Below are positions 10,099-18,894 of a stretch of 64,000 nucleotides of DNA, in pieces. This stretch comes from Bifidobacterium pullorum DSM 20433 (GTDB taxonomy: Bacteria > Actinomycetota > Actinomycetes > Actinomycetales > Bifidobacteriaceae). The stretch covers positions 1-64,000 of the forward strand of contig NZ_JDUI01000008.1 in NCBI RefSeq assembly GCF_000771405.1, in the 5' to 3' direction. Made by a program: the position numbers and the translations under genes. Each line of letters opens with the position of its first letter. Within the stretch, counting starts at the first letter, position 1. The notes below the pieces were generated by a model. The model was not told where the DNA came from. It saw nothing but the letters and a program-made list of their open reading frames with translations, and did not search any database.

Positions 10099-11031
10099 AT
10101 GAGCATCGACTCGTCCGTCGCATCATCCGCAGCATCCGTGTCCGCCTTCGACGGGGCGCAACCCGGCAATCTGCCGTCCGACCATCCGCTGCGCACGCGC
10201 ATCGCCGACGCGGTCCGCACCGTCCGCGACACCACGCCGCTGGCGCAATCGTTCACGAACTTCGTCACTATCAATCTGGTGGCCAACGCCCAGCTGGCCG
10301 TCGGCGGCACCGCCGCGATGAGTTTCCTGCCGGACGACGTACTGGATATCGCCGCCATCTGCGGCGCCACCTACATCAACGTCGGAACGCTGCTGCCGTT
10401 CTATAAGGACGCGTTGACGGACATCGCCCAAGGCCTCCACGAACAGGGCAGGCCGTGGGTGCTCGACCCCGTGGCGGCCGGACTCGGCGCCACGCGCACC
10501 GCCATCCTGGAATCGTTCCGCGATGTGCCGCCGACCGTCGTGCGCGGCAACGCCAGTGAGATCATCGTGCTCGACCGCATGTGGGGGCTGGCCGACGCGG
10601 ACGCCGCCGCGGATGACGCGACCCGTCCGGCCGGCGTGGAATCCGTCGACGAGGTGGATTCCGCGATTCCCGCGGCCCGCCGCCTCGCCCGCCACCTCGC
10701 CGCCCATTCGCCCAATGGACAGGGTGCGGTCGCCGTATCCGGCGCCATCGATTTCGTCACCGACGGCACGCACGATTACCGGCTGCCCGGCGGCAGCGCG
10801 CTGATGACCAAGATCACCGGCGCCGGCTGCTCGCTCGGCGGCGTGGTCGGCACTTATCTGGCCGTCGCCGACCCGCTGACCGCGGCGATGGCCGCTTCGC
10901 TGCACTTCAACCGCGCCGGCGAGATCGCCGAAGCCGCCGCCCACGGCCCCGGCTCGTTCCAGACCGAATTCCTGGATGCGTTGTGGAACGTGACCGCCGA
11001 ACAGATCGCCGACTCCACCATTCTGCAGTGA
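10099..11031 (+). CDS. thiM: hydroxyethylthiazole kinase
   Basis: About 310 residues. ThiM ribokinase-like fold: QSFTNFVTINLVAN near the start, a WVLDPVAAGLGATR segment, VRGNASEI, and the anion-hole/catalytic GAGCSLGG. It phosphorylates 4-methyl-5-hydroxyethylthiazole for thiamine salvage. A central acidic loop (DADAAADDATRP...) is longer than usual. I chose the ATG 11 nt after GGGAG; a GTG three codons upstream is too close. First gene under the TPP riboswitch. Confidence 0.94.
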   Translation: MSIDSSVASSAASVSAFDGAQPGNLPSDHPLRTRIADAVRTVRDTTPLAQSFTNFVTINLVANAQLAVGGTAAMSFLPDDVLDIAAICGATYINVGTLLPFYKDALTDIAQGLHEQGRPWVLDPVAAGLGATRTAILESFRDVPPTVVRGNASEIIVLDRMWGLADADAAADDATRPAGVESVDEVDSAIPAARRLARHLAAHSPNGQGAVAVSGAIDFVTDGTHDYRLPGGSALMTKITGAGCSLGGVVGTYLAVADPLTAAMAASLHFNRAGEIAEAAAHGPGSFQTEFLDALWNVTAEQIADSTILQ

Positions 11032-11081
11032 CATACCACGGTCCGGCCGATGTCGGCCGGCCAAGACGGAAGGAATCAACG

Positions 11082-12743
11082 ATGAACCGCTTCCCCTATC
11101 CCACGATGCGTGAGTGTTTCGATCTGCGCGCCTACTTCGTCGTCGGCCCCGACGACACCAAAGGCCGTCCGGTGACCGACGTGGTGGCCGCGGCGCTGCG
11201 CGGCGGCGCGACCTTCGTCCAACTGCGCGCCAAGCACGCCGATGCCCGCGAACTGACCGACATGGCCCGCGCCATCGCCAACGTCATCGACTCCGCCGGC
11301 AAGGCGGATACCGTGGCGTTCGTCATCGACGACCGCACCGACGTGGCCTGGCAATGCCGGCAGCTCGGCATCAAGATCGACGGCGTGCATATCGGACAGG
11401 ACGACATGATGCCCGAGCAGGCGCGCGCGATGCTCGGCCCGGACGCGATCATCGGCCTGTCCGCGGAAACCCTGCAACACATCGCCACGGCCAATGCCCT
11501 GCCGGACGGGGTCGTCGACTACATCGGCGCCGGCCCGCTGCACTATACGGCGACCAAACCGGAGGCGGCGGCCGTCGAGGCGGACGGTACCAAGCACGCG
11601 CTCGGCATCGCCGGAGCGCAGTCGCTATGCGACGCCAGCCGATACCCCGTAGTGGTCGGAGGCGGCGTCCATACCGACGACATCCCCGCACTCGCCCGCA
11701 CCACGGCGGCCGGCTGGTTCGTGGTGTCCGCGATCGCCGCGGCGGATGATCCGGAATCGGCCACCCGACAGCTCATCTCGGCATGGACCGCAATCCGCGG
11801 CGAACAACGTCACGGATACGCGGCAGCCGGCATCGCCGCCCCCACGGCATCCTCCTCGATCCCGTTCCTGCCGCATTGGCGGACCAAGCAGCCGCACGGG
11901 CTGCCTCCGGTGCTCACGGTCGCCGGCTCGGATTCCTCGGGCGGCGCGGGCATTCAGGCCGACCTGAAGACGATGATGGCCAACGGCGTGTTCGGCATGT
12001 CCGCCATCACCTCGCTGACCGCACAGAACACCACCGGCGTGTGCGACGTGCAGAACGCCGAGCCCCGCGTGCTGGCGGAACAAGTCGACGCGGTGTTCGA
12101 GGACATCCCGCCGATGGCGGTCAAGATCGGGATGGTGTCCAGCGCCGACCTGATCGAAACGATCGCCGAACGTCTGTCCGCACACCAAGCGCGGAACATC
12201 GTACTCGATCCGGTGATGGTGGCCACCTCCGGCGCCAAACTCATCGACGACGATGCCGTCGCCGCACTGACCTCCAAACTGTTCCCGCTGGCCACGGTCA
12301 TCACGCCGAACATGCCCGAAACCGAGGCGCTGCTGGAGCAGGCCCTGCAGGAGCGTTCGTCGGCGGATGACGCCCCTGCCGCTCGGCTGCTCAGCGCAGG
12401 GATTCGTACCGAAGCGGATATGGAGATGGCGGGCCGCACACTGGCCGAACACTTCGGCTGCGCCGTGCTCGTCAAAGGCGGGCATGGCGTCAAGGACGCC
12501 AACGACGTGCTGGTGGAGCCGGACGGCACCGCCACCTGGTTCGCCAGCCCGCGTATCGACAACCCGAATACGCACGGCACCGGCTGCACGCTGTCCTCGG
12601 CGATCGCCTCCCATCTGGCGCTCGGCGAGACGCTGCCGCAGGCGGTACGCAGCGCCAAGGATTATCTGACCGGCGCGCTGGCCGAACAGCTCGACCTGGG
12701 ACGCGGTTCCGGCCCGATGGACCACGCCTGGCGTTGGCGCTGA
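11082..12743 (+). CDS. thiED: fused thiamine-phosphate synthase / HMP(-P) kinase (ThiE-ThiD)
   Basis: 553 residues. Residues ~10-245 are ThiE (FVQLRAKHADARELTD, GIKIDGVHIGQDD-like, IGLSAETLQHI, YIGAGPLHYTATK, VVGGGVHTDDIPAL). A short linker leads to ThiD (PPVLTVAGSDSSGGAGIQAD, AITSLTAQNTTGV, DPVMVATSGAKL, THGTGCTLSSAI). One protein thus phosphorylates HMP/HMP-P and couples it to thiazole phosphate. AAGGAA lies 7 nt before the ATG. With thiM it forms a salvage route; no thiC or thiG is visible in the window. Confidence 0.95.
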   Translation: MNRFPYPTMRECFDLRAYFVVGPDDTKGRPVTDVVAAALRGGATFVQLRAKHADARELTDMARAIANVIDSAGKADTVAFVIDDRTDVAWQCRQLGIKIDGVHIGQDDMMPEQARAMLGPDAIIGLSAETLQHIATANALPDGVVDYIGAGPLHYTATKPEAAAVEADGTKHALGIAGAQSLCDASRYPVVVGGGVHTDDIPALARTTAAGWFVVSAIAAADDPESATRQLISAWTAIRGEQRHGYAAAGIAAPTASSSIPFLPHWRTKQPHGLPPVLTVAGSDSSGGAGIQADLKTMMANGVFGMSAITSLTAQNTTGVCDVQNAEPRVLAEQVDAVFEDIPPMAVKIGMVSSADLIETIAERLSAHQARNIVLDPVMVATSGAKLIDDDAVAALTSKLFPLATVITPNMPETEALLEQALQERSSADDAPAARLLSAGIRTEADMEMAGRTLAEHFGCAVLVKGGHGVKDANDVLVEPDGTATWFASPRIDNPNTHGTGCTLSSAIASHLALGETLPQAVRSAKDYLTGALAEQLDLGRGSGPMDHAWRWR

Positions 12744-12751
12744 CATCGTTC

Positions 12752-12800
12752 GGTTCAGACGGCGGCAGCCCGCGGTGCGCCCACTGCCGCCGTCTGAACC
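12752..12800 (+). terminator. terminator after thiED
   Basis: Perfect 17-bp stem (GGTTCAGACGGCGGCAG and complement) with a 15-nt loop, right after the thiED stop. It separates the riboswitch transcript from the next gene. Confidence 0.75.
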
Positions 12801-12862
12801 ACCGGCCATTGTTGTGAACACCCATACCGCCCAACTTGCACACAAGGAGTACCGTCGCCACT

Positions 12863-13273
12863 ATGACCACAACACCCGCTCAATCCAACACCGTATCCGC
12901 CGCCGCGACGACGCCGGACCGCAACGCAGTCCGGCAGGAGGTGCCGGTCAATCCCGAAACCGGCAAGCCGTATATCAACACGGTGGCGGCTGTAGCCATC
13001 GCCCCCAGCGGCGTAGGCGCGGAGCTCAGCGAATACGTCTCTCAGGCCGTGGCGGTAATCCGCGATTCCGGTCTGCCGAACGAGACGAACGCGATGTTCA
13101 CCAACATCGAAGGCGATCTGGACGACGTGCTGCGCGTGGTGCGCGATGCCACGATGAAGCTCGCCGAGCAGGGCTACCGCACCGGTGTGACCCTGAAGCT
13201 TGACATCCGCCCGGGCTTCAGCGGCCAGCTGACCGAGAAATCGAAACTGGTGGACGAGCTCCTGTCCAATTAG
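12863..13273 (+). CDS. MTH1187/YkoF-type thiamine-binding protein (DUF77)
   Basis: 136 residues. The C-terminal ~95 residues match the DUF77/MTH1187 fold (AAVAIAPSGVGAELSEYVSQAV, NAMFTNIEGDLDDVLRVVRDA, TLKLDIRPGFSGQL). These small ferredoxin-like proteins bind thiamine or HMP and often accompany thiamine transporters. The N-terminal 40 residues are low-complexity. AAGGAG lies 14 nt before the ATG. Separated from thiED by a terminator, so it may be transcribed independently. Confidence 0.85.
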   Translation: MTTTPAQSNTVSAAATTPDRNAVRQEVPVNPETGKPYINTVAAVAIAPSGVGAELSEYVSQAVAVIRDSGLPNETNAMFTNIEGDLDDVLRVVRDATMKLAEQGYRTGVTLKLDIRPGFSGQLTEKSKLVDELLSN

Positions 13274-13276
13274 TCG

Positions 13277-13308
13277 GCAAGGGCAGACACCTCGCAGTAT
13301 GCCCTTGC
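13277..13308 (+). terminator. terminator after the thiamine-binding protein gene
   Basis: GCAAGGGC / GCCCTTGC stem (8 bp) with a 16-nt loop just past the stop codon. Confidence 0.6.
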
Positions 13309-13314
13309 GCGTTA

Positions 13315-13324
13315 CCCCCCCCCC
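13315..13324. repeat. poly-C tract (10 C)
   Basis: Uninterrupted run of ten C about 60 bp upstream of the next gene's start. Such tracts slip easily and can vary promoter spacing. Confidence 0.9.
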
Positions 13325-13384
13325 GAGCCGTATCATGGAGGGAGAGAACCGCAAGGGCGCGGTTCCCTGTGAAGAGGAGACACC

Positions 13385-14215
13385 ATGGGCACCCGGCATA
13401 TACTGACATGGAACCGTACGCACGCCATCGGTCTGGTGGCGCTGTCCGCCTACATGCTGGTGGTGATCGGCATCGCTTCGCTGAGTGCAATCGATTGGAG
13501 TGCTTCGGTTACTTCCGCACCATTCTGGCTGCAACCGGCCATCGTATGGTGGTCAATCGGGTTGGCCACCTGCTGTCTGCTGGTCGGCGCGATGCGAACT
13601 AGCGACCTCGCATTCCCCATCGCAGCCACCGCCATAACCACCATCGCATTTGTCGCACTCGAACTGGTCAGCGGCACGCTCAACGGGACCGTGGCGGATA
13701 TTGCGCTCTGTATCATGCTGCCGCTGGTGTTCTATGCCGTTGTTGCGTTCCTGCCCTATCTAATCGGATGGCTGCTCATCCGCCGAATTCTTGCGGCGGC
13801 ATATGCGTGGACGCAACACACACCGTTCGCCCGTCCTGCCCGTTGGATTGCGGGGCATCCCATGTTGACCGGATGCTGGATTGCGGTCGTTGCGGTCGTT
13901 GCGCTGGCGATATGCGTGCGTTGTGTCGATTACGTCGGTTTTGCCACCGGCCTGTTCCACATGATTCTTATGCCGCTGGTCACCCTCATCATCGCAGCCG
14001 TCGCCGGATACGCGGGCAAGCCCGGCCACTGGATTCCCGTCGCATGCATCGTCGCCGAGGTCGCGCTGGTAGCGGAATTCACGGTCGTCAGCCAAACCGC
14101 CCACGGCCATGGCCCGCAATGGGATGCGTTCCTGATGTATATCGCTCCCTTCGCCGTCATTACGATCCTCGCCTATCTCATCGCAGCAGGCATCCGCCGG
14201 TCACGGGCACGCTAG
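13385..14215 (+). CDS. polytopic membrane protein of unknown function
   Basis: 276 residues with about eight predicted transmembrane segments and short loops; no charged catalytic motif is evident. GAGGAG lies 7 nt before the ATG. The codon usage is slightly less GC-biased than the flanking thiamine genes. Neighbours give no functional hint. I do not recognise the family. Confidence 0.75.
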   Translation: MGTRHILTWNRTHAIGLVALSAYMLVVIGIASLSAIDWSASVTSAPFWLQPAIVWWSIGLATCCLLVGAMRTSDLAFPIAATAITTIAFVALELVSGTLNGTVADIALCIMLPLVFYAVVAFLPYLIGWLLIRRILAAAYAWTQHTPFARPARWIAGHPMLTGCWIAVVAVVALAICVRCVDYVGFATGLFHMILMPLVTLIIAAVAGYAGKPGHWIPVACIVAEVALVAEFTVVSQTAHGHGPQWDAFLMYIAPFAVITILAYLIAAGIRRSRAR

Positions 14216-14283
14216 CGTTCCAGCCCTTCGAGCAGTGACACGGAACCCGGCGAAGTCGCATATCAGCTATTCCGTGCCACAAC

Positions 14284-14335
14284 GCAAGCGGCCCGCAACG
14301 CCACCCATAGAATGGGAACGTTGCGGACCGTTTGC
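14284..14335. terminator. bidirectional terminator
   Basis: Long imperfect hairpin: outer GCAAGCGGCCCGCAACG pairs with CGTTGCGGACCGTTTGC (two mismatches), with an inner CCCAT/ATGGG stem. It lies between the convergent membrane-protein and sucrose-hydrolase genes. A second small inverted repeat (CACGGAA/TTCCGTG) lies at about 14240-14274. Confidence 0.7.
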
Positions 14336-14373
14336 ATGCAACTAGGCTTCACGAAGAAGAATGGCTGAGGCGA

Positions 14374-15924
14374 TTACTCCAATCCGTTGGACTTCAGGTG
14401 GTGAAGCGTCACGCCCGTGGCTTTGAGCGCGCCGGACTCGCTGACCAGCTTGACCGCACGCGGCCCCTCGACCGGGAAGTTGTACGAGCTCAGCACCTGG
14501 TGGCCATCATTGACGTAGACCTCCACCGAACCGCGGTCCACGAACACCCGCAGCGTGAGGGCGTCGGCCGCCAGCTCCGCGGCATCCAGCGGGGCGGCGC
14601 GGTAGCCGCCGTCGGTGCCGTGGCCGGCCTGCCGGTCGAGCACCACGCGGCCGAGCTGCGCGTCATACGCCACGTAGACGTAGCCGCCGTCCTCGGTGGC
14701 ATGAACCTTGAGCCCGCAACGTTCCGCCGTGGTGGCCTTCAGGTCGATCGCCATCTCGATCTCCACGGCCTCGGCATCGTCGCTGAGCACCCGTTCCTCG
14801 CCGGCGGCCAGGTCGATCACGCCATGGTCATACGTGTCCTCGCGCAGTCCCTCCAGTTCAGGCACCGGCACGGTATGCACGTCGCCGTCATCGCCGAGGA
14901 ACACCTCGCGAGGCAGGGTCAGCTGGCCGCACCAACCGTCGTCGGCCATCGCGTACTTGTAGCCGAACGGGCTCATCCAGCCGTACATGATGCGCCGACC
15001 GTCCTCGGTGTCGAAGGACTGCGGGGCGTAGTAGTTGTGGCCCCAGTCCCACAGGCGGAATTCGGTTTCGGGCTGGAACTGGCCGCCCGGTTCCCATGTG
15101 CCGATCATGTATCCAGCGTTGTTGGCGTTGCGGTTCATGAAACCGTTCGGCTTGGAGCCCATGGCGGAGAAGCAGATCACCCACTTCTCGTTGCCGTCCT
15201 TGTCCTTGAGCGGGAAGAAGTCGGGGCATTCGAGCATGAACACGTCCGAATCCGGATGCTCGAACAGCACGGTCTTGAACGTCCATTCGACCATGTCCTC
15301 GGAGGTGTACAGCCACATCTGGCCACGCTGGTCGGCGGAGGAGACGCCGTGGATCATGTACCAGGTGTCGCCGGTCTTCCAGACCTTCGGGTCGCGGAAG
15401 TGCCAGTGGACCTTCTCGCGCGGGCAATCGACGACCATGCCGAGCTTGGTGACGTGCGTGATCTCGTCGTCGTCCGGCACGGCCATGAGCTGCACCTGCC
15501 ATTCGCCGCCGGTGTTGTCCACGCCGTTGGCCCAGCGGTGGCCGGTGTAGTAGAAGCGGAGCTTGCCGTCGTCGCCGATGACGGCCGATCCGGAGAACAC
15601 GCCGTCCTTCTCCTGTTCGAGGCTCGGCGCCATGGCGACCGGTTCGCGGCGCCAGGTGACCATGTCCTCGCTGGAGACATGTCCCCAGTGCATCGGACCC
15701 CAGACGGTGCTGTACGGGTGCAGCTGGTAGAAGACGTGCCAGCGGCCCTTGTAGAAGCACAGACCGTTAGGATCGTTGATCCAGCCGCCGTTGGAGGCGA
15801 TGTGGAACTTGGGGTACCAGCGGTCGTTGCGGGATGCCGCAAGCTTGGCGATGCCGAGTTCGGCCTTGGCCAGTTCGGCGTCATGGTCGGCGATCGGGGT
15901 GAGGGTGGGAGTGAAGTCACTCAT
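14374..15924 (-). CDS. cscA: GH32 sucrose hydrolase (beta-fructofuranosidase)
   Basis: 516 residues. Five-bladed propeller with the nucleophile in WINDPNG (Asp51), the transition-state stabiliser in RDP (Asp178) and the acid/base in ECP (Glu232), then a beta-sandwich with QVLSSYNFP-like motifs. It hydrolyses sucrose and short fructooligosaccharides inside the cell. AAAGG lies 8 nt before the ATG. It follows the sucrose permease gene by 18 bp, but the frameshifted permease reading now runs across what was a longer intergenic gap. Confidence 0.95.
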   Translation of the reverse strand: MSDFTPTLTPIADHDAELAKAELGIAKLAASRNDRWYPKFHIASNGGWINDPNGLCFYKGRWHVFYQLHPYSTVWGPMHWGHVSSEDMVTWRREPVAMAPSLEQEKDGVFSGSAVIGDDGKLRFYYTGHRWANGVDNTGGEWQVQLMAVPDDDEITHVTKLGMVVDCPREKVHWHFRDPKVWKTGDTWYMIHGVSSADQRGQMWLYTSEDMVEWTFKTVLFEHPDSDVFMLECPDFFPLKDKDGNEKWVICFSAMGSKPNGFMNRNANNAGYMIGTWEPGGQFQPETEFRLWDWGHNYYAPQSFDTEDGRRIMYGWMSPFGYKYAMADDGWCGQLTLPREVFLGDDGDVHTVPVPELEGLREDTYDHGVIDLAAGEERVLSDDAEAVEIEMAIDLKATTAERCGLKVHATEDGGYVYVAYDAQLGRVVLDRQAGHGTDGGYRAAPLDAAELAADALTLRVFVDRGSVEVYVNDGHQVLSSYNFPVEGPRAVKLVSESGALKATGVTLHHLKSNGLE

Positions 15925-15942
15925 CGTTGCGTGCCTTTCTGA

Positions 15943-17364
15943 TTACTTGGTGGTGTTCGATGGCTGTGTTACGGAAGAACTGGGAGACGGCGGGGCGACG
16001 TCGCCGACGGCTCGGCCGCCCCGCCGCGTTGTCAGGCCTTGGCGGCTTCCATGGCCTTGAGCTGCTTGTCGGTGTAGAACGGGTCGCCGCCGACCTGCTG
16101 GTCGTCCTTCTTGCTGGTCGTCCTTCTTGATGACGAAGAAGCCGTAGATCAGGGCGACGAGTACGATTGCGGAGATCGTGAAGAAGGTCGGGCGGTCGCC
16201 CATCGCGTCATGCAGGGCGCCCAGCGGCACGGACAGCACCACCTGGCCGACCTGGGAGGCGATCTGGAAGCCGACCATGTACAGCGTGGCGGAGAGCTTG
16301 GTGTCGAAGTGCAGCGTGAAGTAACGGAACGCCGGCAGACAGAACAGCGGCACCTCGATGGAATGGAACAGCTTGACGATCGACACGGAGATCGGGTCAT
16401 GGAACGCGCCGCACAGGCCGATGCGGGCGCACATCACGAACGCGCCGAGCAGCAGGGAGTTGCGCACGCCGATCTTGCGCATGATGATCGGGACCACGCC
16501 CATCATGGCGGACTCGAGGAAGACCTGGAAGCCGTTGAGCGTGCCATAGGTGGCGTCGCCAATCTCGGTGGTCGGGAACAGGCTCGAGTAGTAGGTCGGG
16601 AACATCTGCTGGTCGAACACGGTGTAGAAGGTGTTCGTGAAGATCATGAAGACGATGAGCACCCACAGGGTCGGCATGCCGAGCACGGACACCATCTCCT
16701 TGAGCGACGGGTTGGTGCGCTCGGTGGAATCGGCCTCCTTCTTGAGCTCGGCCTTCTGCTCGGACGGCACCCAGAACAGGTAGACGAGCAGCATGCCCAG
16801 GCCGCAGGCGGAGCCGATCCAGAAGTTAATCAGCGGGTTGATGTTGAAGGTGTGTCCGGCGACGAGAGCCACGATGGCGTAGCCGAAGGAGCCCCAGGCG
16901 CGGGACTGGCCGTATTCGAAGCCGAACTTGCGGCTGTAGCGCTCGGTGAGCGCCTCGACCAGCGAGCAGCCGGACATGAAGCCCGCGGACAGCACGACCG
17001 AGCCGAGCAGGACGCCCATGAAGCGGGTGGTGCCGCCGGCGGTGAGCATCGGCGAGTAGACGAACTGCGCGAACGGTCCGACCAGCGCGGCGATGATCGA
17101 TATGACGATGACGAGCTTGCGCTTGATGCCCAGCTGGTCCTGGATCACGCCGTAGACGAACATGATGATCAGCGTGGCCAGAGAGTTGATGGAGTAGATC
17201 TGCCCCTGTTCGGCCGCGGTCATGCCCAAGCCCTTCTCCGGGTCAAGCAGCCACCTGGAGAAGAACGACCACCAGATGCCCCACGAGCAGAAGAACATGA
17301 AGATACCGAAGGAGCTCTGCAGATAGGAGGGGTTCCTCCACGCAGAACGTGATGCACTTGCCAT
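15943..17364 (-). CDS. cscB: sucrose/oligosaccharide:H+ symporter with frameshifted C-terminus
   Basis: Major facilitator, LacY/CscB branch: N-terminal RNPSYLQSSFGIFMFFCSWGIWWSFF, 12 predicted membrane segments up to about residue 410. After VIKKDDQ a 16-bp tandem duplication shifts the frame. The ancestral reading (QVGGDPFYTDKQLKAMEAAKA, stop at 16032-16034) is replaced by about 60 basic, low-complexity residues ending in SNTTK. Ancestral length would be 438 residues; it is now 473. All membrane segments stay intact, so transport may survive. First gene of a cscB-cscA operon with LacI-type operators upstream. Confidence 0.9.
   Translation of the reverse strand: MASASRSAWRNPSYLQSSFGIFMFFCSWGIWWSFFSRWLLDPEKGLGMTAAEQGQIYSINSLATLIIMFVYGVIQDQLGIKRKLVIVISIIAALVGPFAQFVYSPMLTAGGTTRFMGVLLGSVVLSAGFMSGCSLVEALTERYSRKFGFEYGQSRAWGSFGYAIVALVAGHTFNINPLINFWIGSACGLGMLLVYLFWVPSEQKAELKKEADSTERTNPSLKEMVSVLGMPTLWVLIVFMIFTNTFYTVFDQQMFPTYYSSLFPTTEIGDATYGTLNGFQVFLESAMMGVVPIIMRKIGVRNSLLLGAFVMCARIGLCGAFHDPISVSIVKLFHSIEVPLFCLPAFRYFTLHFDTKLSATLYMVGFQIASQVGQVVLSVPLGALHDAMGDRPTFFTISAIVLVALIYGFFVIKKDDQQEGRPAGRRRPVLHRQAAQGHGSRQGLTTRRGGRAVGDVAPPSPSSSVTQPSNTTK
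16097..16128. repeat. 16-bp tandem duplication that frameshifts cscB
   Basis: GCTGGTCGTCCTTCTT occurs twice head to tail (16097-16112, 16113-16128). Removing one copy restores an in-frame C-terminus and a stop at 16032-16034. Confidence 0.95.
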
Positions 17365-17515
17365 GTGTATCTCTTTTCTCTATCGACGGCCGCTGCCGTG
17401 CGCCCGTCGCGTTTCCTTTGCCTTGTATTCGATTGTGCCGCAGTTCCTTTGCGACGGATCCGCCGGTTGGCTGCCGTGCCGTCCGGATGGATCGTGATTG
17501 CCATCATAGAACGTC

Positions 17516-17537
17516 AATCGTTTTACGTCAAACGATT
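17516..17537. promoter_or_regulatory. probable LacI-type (CscR) operator upstream of cscB
   Basis: Inverted repeat AATCGTTT-N6-AAACGATT. The same core recurs as TCAAACGATTGA nearby and in front of the regulator gene, which supports a single regulator recognising it. Confidence 0.65.
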
Positions 17538-17562
17538 TTAGCTATACGCGCGCAGCACCTCG

Positions 17563-17574
17563 TCAAACGATTGA
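17563..17574. promoter_or_regulatory. second CscR operator-like site
   Basis: TCAAACGATTGA, 25 bp beyond the first operator. Confidence 0.55.
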
Positions 17575-17831
17575 AATACTGCGGTTACTCGATTCCCGGG
17601 ATGACACAAACCGGCGTGTCGCCGCTTACACGGCAGTGAATCGGCGACCCCATCCGGACAGGTCGGATCACACCCACCGGCATCCATGGATATGCCAGTG
17701 CACACTCCGCCGGCGGACAGCGGACGGAACGACTGAATCTGTCTGTTTCCAGTTTGCGTCACACGCTCCGCCGGCGCCCAGCGGACCGCGCGCCGCTCTC
17801 CTGCTCGCCCATCCACCATGTCCGGCGGCGC

Positions 17832-18879
17832 TCAGCGAACCACGGATTCCTTTTCGATGAGGGTGCAGTGGATCTTCGCCGGAATCGGGGAATCCAACGG
17901 GGGAATCGGGGCGTTCGTCTTCGGCATCGGCACGTCGTCGAGCGAACGGTTCTCGATCATCGACACCAGCTTGCACGCCGCCCAGTACCCCATCTCGTAA
18001 TGCGGAAGCTCCACCGTGGTCAGTTGCGGGGAGAACGTTTCGGCGATGACGCGATGGTTGTCCACGCCGACCACCGAGATATCCCTGCCGACCGTCAACC
18101 CCTTGCGCGCCGCACATTCATAAACGGGCCACGACCGTGCGTCGTTGAAGCAGAAGAAGCCGTCCGGGTTCTCGCGGTCGAATAGCTCGCGGACCTCGTT
18201 CAATGCGGGCCGGTTGTTCAGCACGTCGACGACGAGCCGCTCGTCATATCCGATCCCGGCCTCCTCGAGCGCCTGCCGGTATCCTTCCTTCCTTCCGCAG
18301 GTCCTGGGCGATCATCGGTTCGGCGCATCCGATATAGGCGATGCGTCGGCAACCGGCCTGGATCAGCCGGTTCGTGGCATCCTTGGCGATCATGATCTCG
18401 TCCGGTTCCACGCTGGGAATCTGCCCCTCCGCGTCAGTGGCGTCCACCAGCACCACGGGAGAATCCTTCATGGAATCCGGCACGTGCGTGATCCGGTTCG
18501 ACATCTTCGCATACATGAAGCCGTCCACACCGTAGCGCTTCAACGCGGCGATCTCGTCCGCCTCATTGGATTCGCCGTCGGTGCTCACGGTCAGCATCAT
18601 GTATCCCAGACGGCTGGCCGCGTCCTGCGCCCCCAGGATGATGCCGCCGGCGTACGGGGTGGTGGCGACCTCCTCGCTGATGAAACCTAGGATGCGGGTC
18701 CGGCTGGTGCGCAGGCTGCTGGCCAGCGGATTCGGGCGATACCCCAGCTCCTCCGCAGTCTTCCGCACGCGCGCGGCGATCTCCGGTTTGACACGTCCCC
18801 CATCGCGGTGATTCATCACCAGCGACACAGTGGAAACCGATACTCCCGCCTGCTGCGCAACCTGCTTCATCGTCGTCAT
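17832..18879 (-). pseudogene. cscR: LacI-family sucrose regulator, frameshifted
   Basis: The first part encodes a LacI HTH (MKQVAQQAGVSVSTVSLVMNH) and most of the periplasmic-binding-like domain, up to AEPMIAQDLRKEG. The reading then leaves frame and stops at 18244. The remainder (YRQALEEAGIGYDERL... FFCFNDARSWPVYECAARKG... SVVGVDNHRV) continues in another frame to 17832. Deleting 4 bp from an (AAGG) tract gives an uninterrupted 347-residue protein, the normal LacI length. As it stands the product keeps the DNA-binding domain but loses about the last 140 residues. The neighbouring operators imply it represses cscB-cscA. Confidence 0.9.
18283..18296. repeat. tetranucleotide repeat (CCTT)3.5 at the cscR frameshift
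   Basis: CCTTCCTTCCTTCC within the regulator coding sequence. One unit fewer restores the frame, so this tract could switch the gene on and off by slippage. Confidence 0.9.
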
Positions 18880-18882
18880 GCA

Positions 18883-18894
18883 TCAAACGATACA
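18883..18894. promoter_or_regulatory. CscR operator-like site at the cscR start
   Basis: TCAAACGATACA immediately upstream of the regulator's ATG, matching the two sites before cscB. Suggests autoregulation. Confidence 0.5.

Larger units (their letters stand above)
17365..17831. other. cscB upstream / cscR downstream intergenic region
   Basis: 467 bp without a convincing gene. It holds the cscB leader, two operator-like sites, and then three imperfect copies of a CTCCGCCGGCGnnCAGCGGA-like motif (about 17705, 17766 and, as TCCGGCGGCGCTCAGCGAA, 17821) spaced roughly 60 bp apart. The last copy overlaps the stop of the regulator gene. Their role is unknown. Confidence 0.6.
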
